NCBI RefSeq assembly: GCF_003610455.1
Contig: NZ_RAQK01000001.1
Span: 1,674,001-1,738,000, forward strand
Reading direction: 5' to 3'
Source of the DNA: Sulfitobacter guttiformis
GTDB taxonomy: Bacteria; Pseudomonadota; Alphaproteobacteria; Rhodobacterales; Rhodobacteraceae
Length of the DNA: 64,000 bases
The notes under the pieces are model-generated. The model did not search any database, had not been told where the DNA came from, and was given only the letters and a program-made list of their open reading frames with translations. Made by a program: the position numbers and the translations under genes. Below are positions 35,150 through 44,422 of this stretch, in pieces. Positions within the stretch are counted from its first letter, which is position 1. Each line of letters begins with the position of its first letter.

Positions 35150-35940
35150 TGGATAAGGCTGATGAGACGATTATTCGTGTGCGCGGCCTCGTCACCCGCT
35201 TTGGCACGCATACTGTTCACAACGGTCTCGACCTTGATGTAAGGCGCGGTGAGATCATTGGCGTCGTAGGTGGCTCTGGCACTGGTAAATCTGTTTTGCT
35301 GCGTGCAATTGTGGGCCTGTTAGAGCCTAACGAAGGCCAGATCGAAGTTTTTGGAGAGACGGTGCGCACAAATTCCGATGCGCAATACCGTGCGTTGCGC
35401 CGTCGCTGGGGGGTGATGTTTCAGGATGGCGCGCTGTTCTCGTCGCTTACGGTGCGTCAGAATGTCGAGGCACCGATGCGCGAGCAACTGACCCTGCCTG
35501 ATGATCTTCGCGAGACTTTGGCAGGGATCAAGGTCCGCATGGTTGGCTTGCCTGAAAACGCCATGTCAAAATATCCGTCTGAACTGTCGGGCGGAATGCG
35601 GAAACGCGCAGGTTTTGCACGCGCTATTGCGATGGACCCCGAGATTGTTTTTCTGGATGAGCCTACCGCGGGCCTTGATCCGATCGGAGCGGCGGCATTC
35701 GACATCCTGATAAAGCAGTTGCAGGCATCACTGGGCCTCACCGTTTTTCTCGTAACGCATGACCTCGACAGCCTGCACGCCATTTGCGACCGGATTGCAG
35801 TACTTGCGGATCAAAAGGTGCTGGCCGTTGGTACGATGGAGGAGATGCTTCAAGTGGATCATCCTTGGGTGCATGAATATTTCAACGGTCCCCGCGCCCG
35901 CGCTGCGTTATCTACTGCACAAAAGGAAGGAGCGCCCTGA
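35149..35940 (+). CDS. MlaF-type lipid ABC transporter ATPase
   Basis: 263 aa from ATG 35149, overlapping the permease stop (TGATG); an upstream frame is a shadow. Walker A GGSGTGKS at residues 41-48, signature LSGGM at 146-150 within SELSGGMRKRAGFARAI, Walker B IVFLDEP at 166-172, switch His in LVTHDLDSL. The GGMRKR form of the signature is specific for the MlaF subgroup. It powers lipid movement between membranes. Confidence 0.94.
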   Translation: MDKADETIIRVRGLVTRFGTHTVHNGLDLDVRRGEIIGVVGGSGTGKSVLLRAIVGLLEPNEGQIEVFGETVRTNSDAQYRALRRRWGVMFQDGALFSSLTVRQNVEAPMREQLTLPDDLRETLAGIKVRMVGLPENAMSKYPSELSGGMRKRAGFARAIAMDPEIVFLDEPTAGLDPIGAAAFDILIKQLQASLGLTVFLVTHDLDSLHAICDRIAVLADQKVLAVGTMEEMLQVDHPWVHEYFNGPRARAALSTAQKEGAP

Positions 35941-37655
35941 TGGAAACCCGCGCGAATTACATCCTGATCGGAGTGTTTACCCTCGCTGCCATTCTGGGCA
36001 CGCTGGGCTTTTTCATTTGGCTCGCCAGCGTTCAGGTAAACAAGCAATATCAAACCTACGGCATTTTGTTTGACGATGTGTCCGGCCTCGATGCGTCGGG
36101 GGATGTCCTGTTCAATGGAATCTCAGTGGGCAAGGTCATTGACTTGCGCATCTCGGAACAGGATCCGTCAAAAGTGTTTACGCAAATCGAGATCGAGGCA
36201 GATGTGCCTATCCGTTCTGATACAGTTGCCCAACTCCAGTCGCAGGGAGTAACCGGTGTGTCCTATATATCGCTGTCGGGTGGTACGCCAACCGCAGCGC
36301 CTCTGGTGGCGAATGCACAAGGATTGTTAACTATTCCATCGCGGCGCTCGACTGTTCAGACGCTGGTCGAAGATGCTCCTGATCTCCTGATTGAGGCGAC
36401 GAAGCTTTTGCAACAGTTTCAAGCTTTGACAGGACCAGAAAACCAAGCGCACGTCGCAAACATCTTGCGCAACATTGATACTTCCTCGGGCAAACTCGAC
36501 CAGGCGCTTGGTGATTTCTCGGACATCACCGGCACTGTGCGTGAAGCAACCGCCCAGATCACAGTTTTCACACAGCGGTTGGACAGGATCGGCGCATCTG
36601 TTGTCACTACATTGGATCAAGCTGATACTGCGCTGGCTGCTGCGAGAAAAACATTCGAGAACGCAGATACACTTTTGATCGGATCTGCAGGCGCAGTCAG
36701 CAGTGCCGAAGAGGCATTTGATCAGACACGGACCCTTTTGACTGTCCAAGTAACTGATATACTTGATAAAATATCTCAAGCGGCAACGCGGACGAATTCA
36801 GCCATCGTGGATCTACAGACACGCTCGGGTGCGACCCTTGACGGATTTTCGCAAACCGCAGATCTATTGAACGCCAGATTGTCAGAGCTTGAGATATCTC
36901 TGCAAGAAGCCAATACAGCCTTTCTGGCGGTTACAGAGGCTTCGGAAAGTTTTGACACTCTTGTCGAGGGTGATGGGGCTCTTCTGATTTCAGAGGCCCG
37001 TGTGGTTATCGAGGACGCCAAAGCTGCGATTGCCACGATCAATACTGCTATCGAAAATGATGTGCCTGCGATCATGGCCGATATTCGTACGGGGGTTACA
37101 ACTGCGAACAAGGCAGTTGATGATGTAGCTACCAATCTGGTCGGGTTGACCGAGCGGTTCGAGCCGATTGCCGAAAAAACGCAACAGGCCATCACATCTG
37201 CAAACGGATTTTTCATAAAAGCGCAAACCAGCCTCACAGCGCTGGACACAACGCTTGGTATCGCAGACAGCGCGCTCGGCTCTGCACAGACGAGCTTTGA
37301 TGCGGCCACTGTGGTTCTGGATACCGACCTTGGGCCGATGATGACCGATTTGCGTGTGGCATCTGCTGATATCAGCAAGGCCGTTACCGACGTAACCGCT
37401 GATATTCCGCAGATCACATCGGATTTGCGTGCCCTTATTGCACGCAGCGATACCGTCGCGCGCCAGATACAGGCGGCCGTTAGCAAAAGCACCCCCGGCA
37501 TTGACGCATTCGCCAACAGAGGACTGCCAGAAATCACACAGCTTACTACAGAGGCCCGCGCGCTTATTAAAACGCTCGGCGATGTGGCGCGACGGATCGA
37601 GCGTGATCCCGCCCGCTTTTTGCTGGATGGGCGCGTGCCTGACTATAGGAGATAG
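35940..37655 (+). CDS. MCE (MlaD) family lipid-binding protein, long form
   Basis: 571 aa, much longer than E. coli MlaD (~183). N-terminal span YILIGVFTLAAILGTLGFFIWLA anchors it in the inner membrane. Residues about 38-118 are the MCE domain (YGILFDDVSGLDASGDVLFNGISVGKVIDLRI). The remaining ~450 residues are Ala/Thr/Asp/Ser-rich helices with repeated patterns, probably a long periplasmic coiled coil or tube, as in PqiB/YebT-like bridging proteins. The ATG overlaps the ATPase stop (TGATG). Confidence 0.9.
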   Translation: METRANYILIGVFTLAAILGTLGFFIWLASVQVNKQYQTYGILFDDVSGLDASGDVLFNGISVGKVIDLRISEQDPSKVFTQIEIEADVPIRSDTVAQLQSQGVTGVSYISLSGGTPTAAPLVANAQGLLTIPSRRSTVQTLVEDAPDLLIEATKLLQQFQALTGPENQAHVANILRNIDTSSGKLDQALGDFSDITGTVREATAQITVFTQRLDRIGASVVTTLDQADTALAAARKTFENADTLLIGSAGAVSSAEEAFDQTRTLLTVQVTDILDKISQAATRTNSAIVDLQTRSGATLDGFSQTADLLNARLSELEISLQEANTAFLAVTEASESFDTLVEGDGALLISEARVVIEDAKAAIATINTAIENDVPAIMADIRTGVTTANKAVDDVATNLVGLTERFEPIAEKTQQAITSANGFFIKAQTSLTALDTTLGIADSALGSAQTSFDAATVVLDTDLGPMMTDLRVASADISKAVTDVTADIPQITSDLRALIARSDTVARQIQAAVSKSTPGIDAFANRGLPEITQLTTEARALIKTLGDVARRIERDPARFLLDGRVPDYRR

Positions 37656-37661
37656 ATAAAA

Positions 37662-38276
37662 ATGACGAACACACTTATGCGCCGCACGGTTTTGGTTGGT
37701 ATGATGGCAGGGCTTGGAGGGTGCGCCACCCTGACATCATTGAATGATGCGGCAAAACCTTTGGACACATATGATTTGCGTCCTGCTTCGGGATCAAAAC
37801 AAGGCAGGAGTACCCAACGTACGCTTCTTGTGGCAGTTCCGCAGGCGTCCGCTGCGCTTACGAGTGACCGGATAATGATTAAACCAGACCCCGCATCGAT
37901 CACTTATCTGCCGGATGTCCGCTGGAGTGACGAGTTGCCTGCTGTGGTTCAGTTGCTGATCATCCGTTCCGTGGCTGATACAGGCCGTGTCGGCTACGTG
38001 GGGCGCAGCGGTGCTGGTCCTGTACCCGATACGGCATTGCTGGTCCGGATCGATACATTCGAGGTGATCGCGCGCGGTGAGGATATTTTCGAAGTTGCCG
38101 TTGATCTGGATTTGACCTTAATCAATGATCGCGAGCAAAGTGTCGTGGCAACACGGCGCTTTTCGGGGTCGAAGCAAAGCGCATCAGATCAGCCCGCTGT
38201 GATTGTTGCACAGTTCCAGTCACTGTTGAATGAACTTCTGCCTGAAATGTCCGATTGGGCCATTCAAAGGCTCTGA
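37662..38276 (+). CDS. ABC-type transport auxiliary lipoprotein (PqiC-like)
   Basis: 204 aa. Signal with lipobox GLGGC gives a lipidated Cys21. LDTYDLRPA, IKPDPASITYLPDVRWSDELPAVVQLLIIRSV and LLVRIDTFEVIARG match the PqiC/ABC_trans_aux fold, which sits at the outer membrane and receives the MCE tunnel. Last gene of the four-gene operon, 6 nt after mlaD. A GAGATAGAT site precedes the ATG. Confidence 0.88.
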   Translation: MTNTLMRRTVLVGMMAGLGGCATLTSLNDAAKPLDTYDLRPASGSKQGRSTQRTLLVAVPQASAALTSDRIMIKPDPASITYLPDVRWSDELPAVVQLLIIRSVADTGRVGYVGRSGAGPVPDTALLVRIDTFEVIARGEDIFEVAVDLDLTLINDREQSVVATRRFSGSKQSASDQPAVIVAQFQSLLNELLPEMSDWAIQRL

Positions 38277-38726
38277 ACCGTGTAGATATTTCAGGCTTCG
38301 CTCATCGTTTGAGAAGCTTGCAGTGATTAAGATTTAAATGACGGGTGGACCATCTTTGTTGGTCGTCACGGTTTTTAATAAATTCTGTTCCGCCCACCTG
38401 TGGGCTAGAATTACCCATTGTATTTGCTCGAACCTAAGCAGCTGAGGAGCCTCCGATCAGCTAGACGTCGCACCCGGTAGCTTTAAAAGGAGACCGTATA
38501 CGGTACGGTTTAACCTTGCCGTCGCCAGAAATGATTTTTCAGCAAACTATAGTGTTACGCGATATCCGAGGTCTTGCGTTGGCACACCGAGGCGTCGAAA
38601 GAGAGGCCACGATCTTGGGCATCCCCCTTTTTGAAATCGCCCGCTCCAGCAATTTGTAAATCGTAGGTCCGGAGATCGACGTTAAATCATCCAGGGCCAA
38701 GAGGATCGCCTCAAAATTACGCTGGG
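38277..38726. other. Gene-poor stretch after the lipid operon
   Basis: No known gene. A minus frame at 38539-38745 (68 codons, containing SISGPTIYKLLERAISKRG) has protein-like composition but no family I recognise; it runs to the edge of the IS3 relic and may belong to the same decayed element. Confidence 0.35.
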
Positions 38727-38966
38727 TTGAAGTTTGACGGGGCAAGAATACCCAAGATCGATGCCGCCCGTCAGATCAGCGTGCCTGGACAAACCTATTG
38801 CTAGTAGAAAAATAATTCGGACGTAATCCACTGCCCGGCAGGGTTAAGCGCGTCATGATTTCGAGAGGGCACACAACAACTGAACAGCCCGTAGCGGCTA
38901 CACAAAGAAGACGAGCGGCTGCGGCGTGTGGTTTTCAACTGACGTTGAACAAGGTGATCATCACAT
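38727..38966 (+). mobile_element. Relic of IS3-family OrfA
   Basis: Fragments in shifting frames: KFDGARIPKIDAARQISVPGQTYC resembles the helix-turn-helix of IS3 OrfA, followed by two stops and KNNSD. Later HKEDERLRRVVFN, then TLNKVII in another frame, match the usual leucine-zipper end (ENARLRR..DLTLDKLIL). At least two frameshifts and several stops. Function lost. Confidence 0.65.
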
Positions 38967-39003
38967 AAAATGCATAGGGAAAAATCTTAGTATCTCACTT
39001 TAA

Positions 39004-39275
39004 CGGGTCTGCATTCACGACTTGCGTAGGGAGTTCAAGGTTTCGGAGCGACGGGTTTGCTATGTTCTGGATTAGCACCGATCCACTCAACGGCGATAAA
39101 TCCGCGAGAGAGTTGACGAAGAGCGCTCGGAAGATCTGACGACCGCAAGATTGCGGCTTTGGTGTGGGCGCAGGTCGGCATATCAACGACAAGCGGGTTT
39201 AACATCCATGGCGACGTGAGGGTCCTAAATTGCCGATCATACCGCCAAAATGGGGCGGCTCTGGCTGAACCTCTC
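39004..39275 (+). mobile_element. Relic of IS3-family OrfB (N-terminal part)
   Basis: RVCIHDLRREFKVSERRVCYVLD, then HRSTQRR after a stop, correspond to the SERRACRVLGQHRSTQR helix-turn-helix at the start of IS3 OrfB. Further on PKLPIIPPKWG and GRLWLN, in two frames, match the linker before the DDE domain. No DDE core remains, so the element is truncated. To 39499 only unrecognisable sequence follows. Confidence 0.65.
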
Positions 39276-39499
39276 TTGTCTTATGAATTGAGCAGTTCCT
39301 GTGCGCCGTTAGGCCAGCGGCCCGCCGCGACATTTGTGTCGGGCACAGGCGTAGATCGGACAGGTACCTTCTTGGACAAAGCGGGCTGTGTTTGAGTACG
39401 GTCGCCTCAGCGATTTTGCATTCACAACATAAATTTCATTAGTTGTATCAATCACACTAGCAGATTGGCCCGTGAAAACAGATTGCGAAACCTGAATTT

Positions 39500-39997
39500 G
39501 TGAATCCAGACGATGCATATGATAAGATAGAAAAGAGGACGACAACGGCCGGATACAGCTTTAGCCGCCGTTCGCTTTTGGTAACCTCGGGTGCTATCGT
39601 CGGCATGGCTGACGCTAGACTTTTTGTTCCAGCCCAAGCCCAAAGTTTTGCTCCCACGCCTTTAATGGAGGGTAGATCTAACAATTATCGCGCCTGTGAT
39701 CCGATCGTTGACTGGATAAGCGGCGGAGAGTTCTGGATTTCTGACAGTGTCGGGCGGGCAGAAGATGGCGCTACCCTTGCAGGGCAGGAACGTGATCCGC
39801 AAAGTCATGATGACACGCTCATTGATGAGAGTGGCATGTTTCGTATGGACATGCCGCAGATTGTACCTGCGTTTGGGCCGGCGCATGCACACCTTGCGTA
39901 TGACAATGCGTCATTTGGAACAATATTTTTGACGTCGGTAATGCGAGATTTCCGCGCAAAAAGCTTGAACGCTGATTTCACTCTTCATCCCGCTTAA
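39500..39997 (+). pseudogene. Tat-exported, intradiol-dioxygenase-like protein, probably internally deleted
   Basis: 165 codons, GTG start. A twin-arginine signal is visible: FSRRSLLVTSGAIVGMADA, then AQAQS. The body resembles the beta-sandwich of intradiol dioxygenase-like proteins: GGEFWISDSVGRAEDGATLAGQ, then DESGMFRMDMP, and PAHAHLAYDNASF with a His-x-His pair where the iron ligands usually sit. The strand and Tyr-bearing segment expected between LAGQ and ERDPQSH is missing, suggesting a deletion. It is followed by a frameshifted ferric-reductase-like gene, so the pair probably decayed together. It could also be a short functional protein. Confidence 0.45.
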
Positions 39998-40077
39998 TCC
40001 CCAATGGGGTCACTTGTTGAAACGCGCTGGCGCTAAATCGCGCTTTTGCTACTTCAACCGCCTCTTATTGGGGGTAC

Positions 40078-40516
40078 TTGCCTCGTTTAGCTGCTCGCCG
40101 CACTCGGTACTTGCATCGCTGGATCAGCGTTGCACTCGTGCTGGCGGTTGCTGTTCATGTTATTTGTCTCTGGATCACCAGCTCACCTGATGTCATCGAC
40201 GCTTTGCTTTTTTATGTCACCCGCGTTTTTTTCGATCTGGGGTGTTATCGTGATGTGGGCGGTATTTGCCTCTGCCCTTTCGGCGCTGCTGCGACGGCGA
40301 AACCGGTTTCGTAACTGGTGCAGGATTCACGCTTCTCTCGCTCTCACAATTGTTGGGACCAGCGTGGTTCACGCCGCGCCAGTCGATGAGACCATGGAGA
40401 CAATCTCAAAGGGTATGCTGTGTGCGGTGTCTACCCTGACTACAGTTAAGCTAATAACAGACTTGAAACGAAGATCCGGGCGCGATGCACAAACGCAGTT
40501 TCGATTGTTGCTGTAA
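40078..40516 (+). pseudogene. Frameshifted ferric-reductase-like haem membrane protein
   Basis: Frame 1 from 40078 reads RLAARRTRYLHRWISVALVLAVAVHVICLWITSSPDVIDALLF. Near 40210-40225 (a T-rich tract CTTTGCTTTTTTATG) the protein continues in another frame as SPAFFSIWGVIVMWAVFASALSALLRRRN, RNWCRIHASLALTIVGTSVVHA, to 40516. Together they give about four spans with His residues in HRWISVALVLAVAVH and RIHASLALTIVGTSVVH, spaced as haem ligands of ferric-reductase/cytochrome-b type domains. One indel in the T run explains the break. Confidence 0.6.
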
Positions 40517-40587
40517 GGCTCGACATTTTATAACTCGCGCCGCAAGCCCAGTTAATGTGTCTAAAAATACAGCTGGTTGGTTGAGCT

Positions 40588-41643
40588 CTAGTGTTTCTGG
40601 CGGCTGAGCGCGCCTGCGACCGTGACTGTAAAAACAATGCGAAAGAGATGGTGTGCTGTGACTAGAACCGGGCTCACTCCAAGGCTCAGTGCGACAAGGC
40701 TCATCTCGGTCACGCCACCGGGTGCAAAGCTGATCAGCAGAACGCCAAATGGCATTGCAACCCAGCGCGCCAGCACCGCTGCGAATACCGCCGAAAGACC
40801 GAGCGTGATCGCAACAGAAATCATGCCCAAGCCCATCGCTGCCGCCAATCTGCGCATAGTGGAGCGTGCGAACATCGTACCGAGTCCTGCGCCAACGATC
40901 AGCTGTGCAATATTGAGTAATTCTGCAGGTCCGTGCAGGTCAATCGCGCCGGTTCCTTGCAGTGCTGCGGTTAAAAGCAATGGACCAACCAAATGCGCGG
41001 CGGGCAATCGAAGCTGCTGGCCCAAAAAAATCCCGATAGGGACTAATATGGCGATTATCGCCCAATCTTTCCAATCTGACCGAACGGTTTGCATGATCTG
41101 CCCGTCTGCACTCCCTACTGATTGACCCGTAAAAATTAAAAATAGCGCAGGCACCGCAATGATGACCAGTATCACCCGCACAAAATGCTGTACGCTTAGC
41201 ATTTCAACATCGCCGCCCGCCTTCTCGCCAAGGGATACGGCTTCGATCAGCCCGCCGGGCATGGCGGAATAGAGCGCTGTCACCTTGTCGTAGCGGCCGA
41301 TATGCCGGAAGACGGCATAGTTAATAGCTTGGGCCAGTGCGATAAATACAACCATCGCAGTGAGCGTGATCAAAAGGCTCGGAGCTTCTGCCAGCACATC
41401 GGAAGTGAAGGTCGAGCCGATTTTGATACCGATAACCGCAATGAATGCTTTGCGAAGCAGAAGTGGAAACCACAGGCGGTTTTGCGTGCGCGCATAATAT
41501 GTAAGAGAGACCGCCGCGCTGGTGAACAGGCTCCCTATCAGGAAGGGAATAGGGACACCTAGTGCCTGTGCGATCAACGCTCCAAACAGCCCTAACGTAA
41601 GTATGAGGGAAAGCTGGAGAGATCTTAAAAAGTAGGTTCTCAT
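40588..41643 (-). CDS. AbrB-family membrane protein (PF05145)
   Basis: 351 aa from ATG 41643; the frame extends 31 codons further but without support. About ten spans. The two halves repeat a motif: GVPIPFLIGSLFTSAAV in the first and LPAAHLVGPLLLTAAL in the second, the AbrB duplication. YSAMPGGLIEAVSLGEKAGGDVE and SFAPGGVTEMSLVALSLGVSPVLVTAHHLFRI are family hallmarks. Often annotated as ammonia monooxygenase or aidB regulator because of early E. coli work; the real function is unknown, perhaps transport. Intact gene between decayed stretches. Confidence 0.88.
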   Translation of the reverse strand: MRTYFLRSLQLSLILTLGLFGALIAQALGVPIPFLIGSLFTSAAVSLTYYARTQNRLWFPLLLRKAFIAVIGIKIGSTFTSDVLAEAPSLLITLTAMVVFIALAQAINYAVFRHIGRYDKVTALYSAMPGGLIEAVSLGEKAGGDVEMLSVQHFVRVILVIIAVPALFLIFTGQSVGSADGQIMQTVRSDWKDWAIIAILVPIGIFLGQQLRLPAAHLVGPLLLTAALQGTGAIDLHGPAELLNIAQLIVGAGLGTMFARSTMRRLAAAMGLGMISVAITLGLSAVFAAVLARWVAMPFGVLLISFAPGGVTEMSLVALSLGVSPVLVTAHHLFRIVFTVTVAGALSRQKH

Positions 41644-41739
41644 GCTGTAAAAGTTTCTGGATCTGAAAAGGGCAGCGGTGTGATGGTAGTCGTGTGTCGT
41701 ATTTTTAGATCCATCTGATCGACAACTCTCGGACATTTA

Positions 41740-42230
41740 TGCTGCATCTTGCTAGTCGGAAGGGGACAAACCGGATGGGTTGCTCACGTGTTGAACTATC
41801 TTTTAGGTCGCACATACTCGGGTCCAACGTGCGAGAAAGTATAGCCACGCAATGTTCGCCGAGTAGTTTAAAGCTCGGTACCTTTGGCATAGGGTTTTCG
41901 CTGCCTAACTACGTCCATTTGCACTATGTGACTATCGTCTGATTACCGCCAGTAAACACACGGCGCAAATGATGTCTTCAACAATATCTATCGTAGTCTT
42001 GCTTATTTTAACCGTGCTGACATGTACGTTGGAGCCTCCCACTATTGCCGCTGCGGGGAGGCGCGGTAATGCTTTGCGCGCTTATCTCGCTGACACATCA
42101 ACCAATACATATTGATTTATGTCCGTTTCAGATGAAGTGGCCAATATCGGCGCTTTGTTGGAAACAGCAAAAGAAATAACATTATTTTAGCGCGAATTGA
42201 GAAGATCGTCCTTGATCCAATCAAGTGCCG
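41740..42230. other. Gene-free stretch before the IS1595 relic
   Basis: No gene recognised. A plus frame at 41739-41942 overlaps the 5' region of the AbrB gene and has no family features. Short protein-like pieces occur near 42000-42060 (ADMYVGAS, SHYCRCGEA) but are too brief to name. Confidence 0.4.
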
Positions 42231-43018
42231 GACATTTGTAGAAACGCTTCGCGTTCCGGCATGTTAAATCTGTCCATATTGCTAAGCTACTGAGGGAGCA
42301 GGGTGCACCTTCGTGCGGCACCGGACCCGGCAAGGGGTTTTCACTTGCGTCTCATATAAAAAGTAATTTTCCTAGACGAGCGGAGCGGCAATGCATCGCA
42401 CAAAGCCTCCTTTTGGGCAGTGGATGTGTGCAATCTGGCCTATTGTTTCACTGAGCAAGGGCATCTCTGCCAGAACGCATCTCTGAGATGCCAGGCATCA
42501 GGTACAAAGTGGCATGGCACCTTGGTCAGCGTATTCGCACCATGATACAAGATCGCGATATTGTTCTTTCAGGTGTGGGCGAGATGGATGAAGTGTACGT
42601 AGAAGCAGCACCTTTTCAGAAGCATGGTGGAGGCCCCACCAGTATAAAAACAGGTAGAGGTCCGCACAGGCCTCTGGGTCTGGCCATGGTTGAGCGTGGT
42701 GGCAGCACGATCTTGAGCCGCATCAGAAGTCACTCAACCGAAGCAGTCAAATCTGCATCCTCCGGATACATCAAAGATTATGCCGTCATCTCTGCGTATT
42801 CATTAGCAGCCCACCGCAAAGTGGCGGATGGCGATCACCATCTGACAGTGAGGGGTTCTGTCAAAAGATTGACGCCCAAGATCTGATAGGTCTCGGCTTA
42901 GACGCACACACTAATACTGCAGAGGGTATCCACAGCGAGATCCGGCGCGCAGTCATCAGGGTTTGGCACCGGATTAGTCAGAAGCATCTGGATCGCTATC
43001 TTGATGAGATATCATAGC
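42231..43018 (+). mobile_element. Relic of IS1595-family (ISXO2-like) transposase
   Basis: The pieces follow the family order. FVETLRVPAC and ICPYC (zinc ribbon, 42234-42292) come first. Then MHRTKPPFGQWMCAIWPIVSLSKGISA, the HKW helix region, ends near 42478. The open frame 42488-42886 has MPGIRYKVAWHLGQRIRTMIQ, GEMDEVYVEA (first DDE Asp) and LGLAMVERGGSTILSRI. The second catalytic Asp region (DYAVISAYSLAAHRK) appears altered. After a frameshift near 42865, DAHTNTAEGIHSEIRRAVIRVWHRISQKHLDRYLDEIS ends the protein. Multiple stops; inactive. Terminal inverted repeats were not located. Confidence 0.8.
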
Positions 43019-44002
43019 GCCACAACCGGCGAAAATGCAGTCATCAAGAGGCGATATCATCCGTCTTCTCCTGCTCCGGAATTTCGGCTTCTTATGCCGA
43101 AATAATTCGTCCACATAGCTGCCTTTACTTCTGATTTTCGCTTTATTGACAATATCACTAGTATGAAACGGTGCGATCATCTGCCTTTTCCGAACGCCAA
43201 CGCTGGCAAGATCTCTGTGTTGCACGAAGTGCGTTCTGCGCAGCCGCACCGGATATAGCGGCAGATCAATGGGAGTTTTTCATTCAGATAGGTCGTTTCA
43301 AAAAGATGTTTTCTGCTGAAGCAGAGAAACGCTTCGTGCGCCTTTCCCCGAGTAAAGGCGATGATTGACCCCGAGCGGAGCAGATGCTCCGCTATCAGAT
43401 CGTCGGCCAGCTTGAGAGCTTCATCGAGAACCGAGCGAATGACTTTCGGGAAATAGTGGTCGCATCCCACGTCGATGGCATCACACCCCACCAGTTGCTG
43501 ACCAGCAACAAGGTGCATGTCTGGTTCTGGGCTGAACCGGTATTCTTCGGTAAGATAAAGAAATGCCCGACGTTGAAATCCTTGTCGACATTCGTCGTTT
43601 GCGTGGTCCTCTATGGGCGCTGTTCTGCCCCGTGATCGGCAGCCAAGATTCAATCGCCTGAACCCTTGCATTGATCAAAGGTGGTCATCCATCAGTGAGC
43701 CAAAAGGGACATGCTAGCGGACTTGCAGGTCGGCATCCACGGCATGCGGTTCGCGTTGGAAAGAACAGTAAACCAAAGCTAAATCAGGTCACTATCCAAG
43801 TGCCCTTAAAGTCATACGACAATTTCGAACATCGCAGCGGCACGTTCGTCAAGACTGTCCAGATCATCTAGCACGGAGCGGATCGCGGCAGAGGTGGTGA
43901 AATCGTCACTGACATGCAAAAGCCGTTTGGCGACACCCGAATGGCCTATCAGTCTTTGGGTGAAAAACTGTCACTGAATTTTGGCCTGATCTGGCCAGAA
44001 AG
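43019..44002. other. Unidentified decayed stretch
   Basis: Overlapping frames on both strands (minus 43177-43671, plus 43384-43635) are open but none matches a family I know. A minus-strand piece near 43870-43970 (LHVSDDFTTSAAIRSVLDDLDSLDERAAAMFEIVV) looks coding by composition and ends in a stop. Probably scraps of several genes. Confidence 0.35.
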
Positions 44003-44422
44003 GTGGCTCGCGACAAACTTAACGATCTAAAAGAGCATTTCGACATCACCTTTGACGAGGTGCGCTCGGTCTATTCTTCAAAGACATGCTCGGACTGTGG
44101 CTTCTTTGCAAAGGCGATTCATAGCTCTCAGTCGAAATTCTCCTGCCGCTCTTGCGGACACGAGATCAATGCTGACGTGAATGTAGCGCGCAATCTGAAA
44201 AGCGGATTTTCCGCTTTGGATCGGTCTGCGTGTATCACAAAAGCAGAAAGCCTCCGCTTGACTGTTCAACGTCGCTTGGAGCGTGTCACTACCGGGGATC
44301 CGGTAATTTTCGCCAAGGTGCTTGGCAGTTCCTACTATCGGACCGCCGCCGCAGCTTTGGATGTGCTTATGGCACGGAATTCTCAGCCACCACATTTAGT
44401 GGCGGATGTGTCAGCTGGATGA
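44003..44422 (+). pseudogene. C-terminal fragment of a TnpB-like (RNA-guided nuclease family) protein
   Basis: 139 codons, GTG start. SSKTCSDCGFFAKAIHSSQSKFSCRSCGHEINADVNVARNL carries the CxxC...CxxC zinc ribbon and the NADVNVARN motif whose Asp is the RuvC-III residue of TnpB. The guide-binding N-terminal domains, RuvC-I Asp and RuvC-II Glu are absent, so no activity is expected. The tail (ITKAESLRLTVQRRLERV) is plausible for the family. The 3' boundary, where TnpB elements encode their guide RNA, lies within about 44400-44640 and shows no clear structure to me. Confidence 0.7.

Noticed and set aside
36776-37537. 253-codon minus frame opposite the long MCE gene
   Set aside because: Mirror of the repetitive Ala/Thr helices of the real gene.
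43177-43671. 164-codon minus frame as a real gene
   Set aside because: No recognisable family, no good start, lies between two transposase relics; listed only as an unidentified stretch.
43870-43970. Minus-strand piece reading SDDFTTSAAIRSVL as the end of a cysteinyl-tRNA synthetase
   Set aside because: Only a few residues resemble the DDLNTPKAL segment; too little to support the call.
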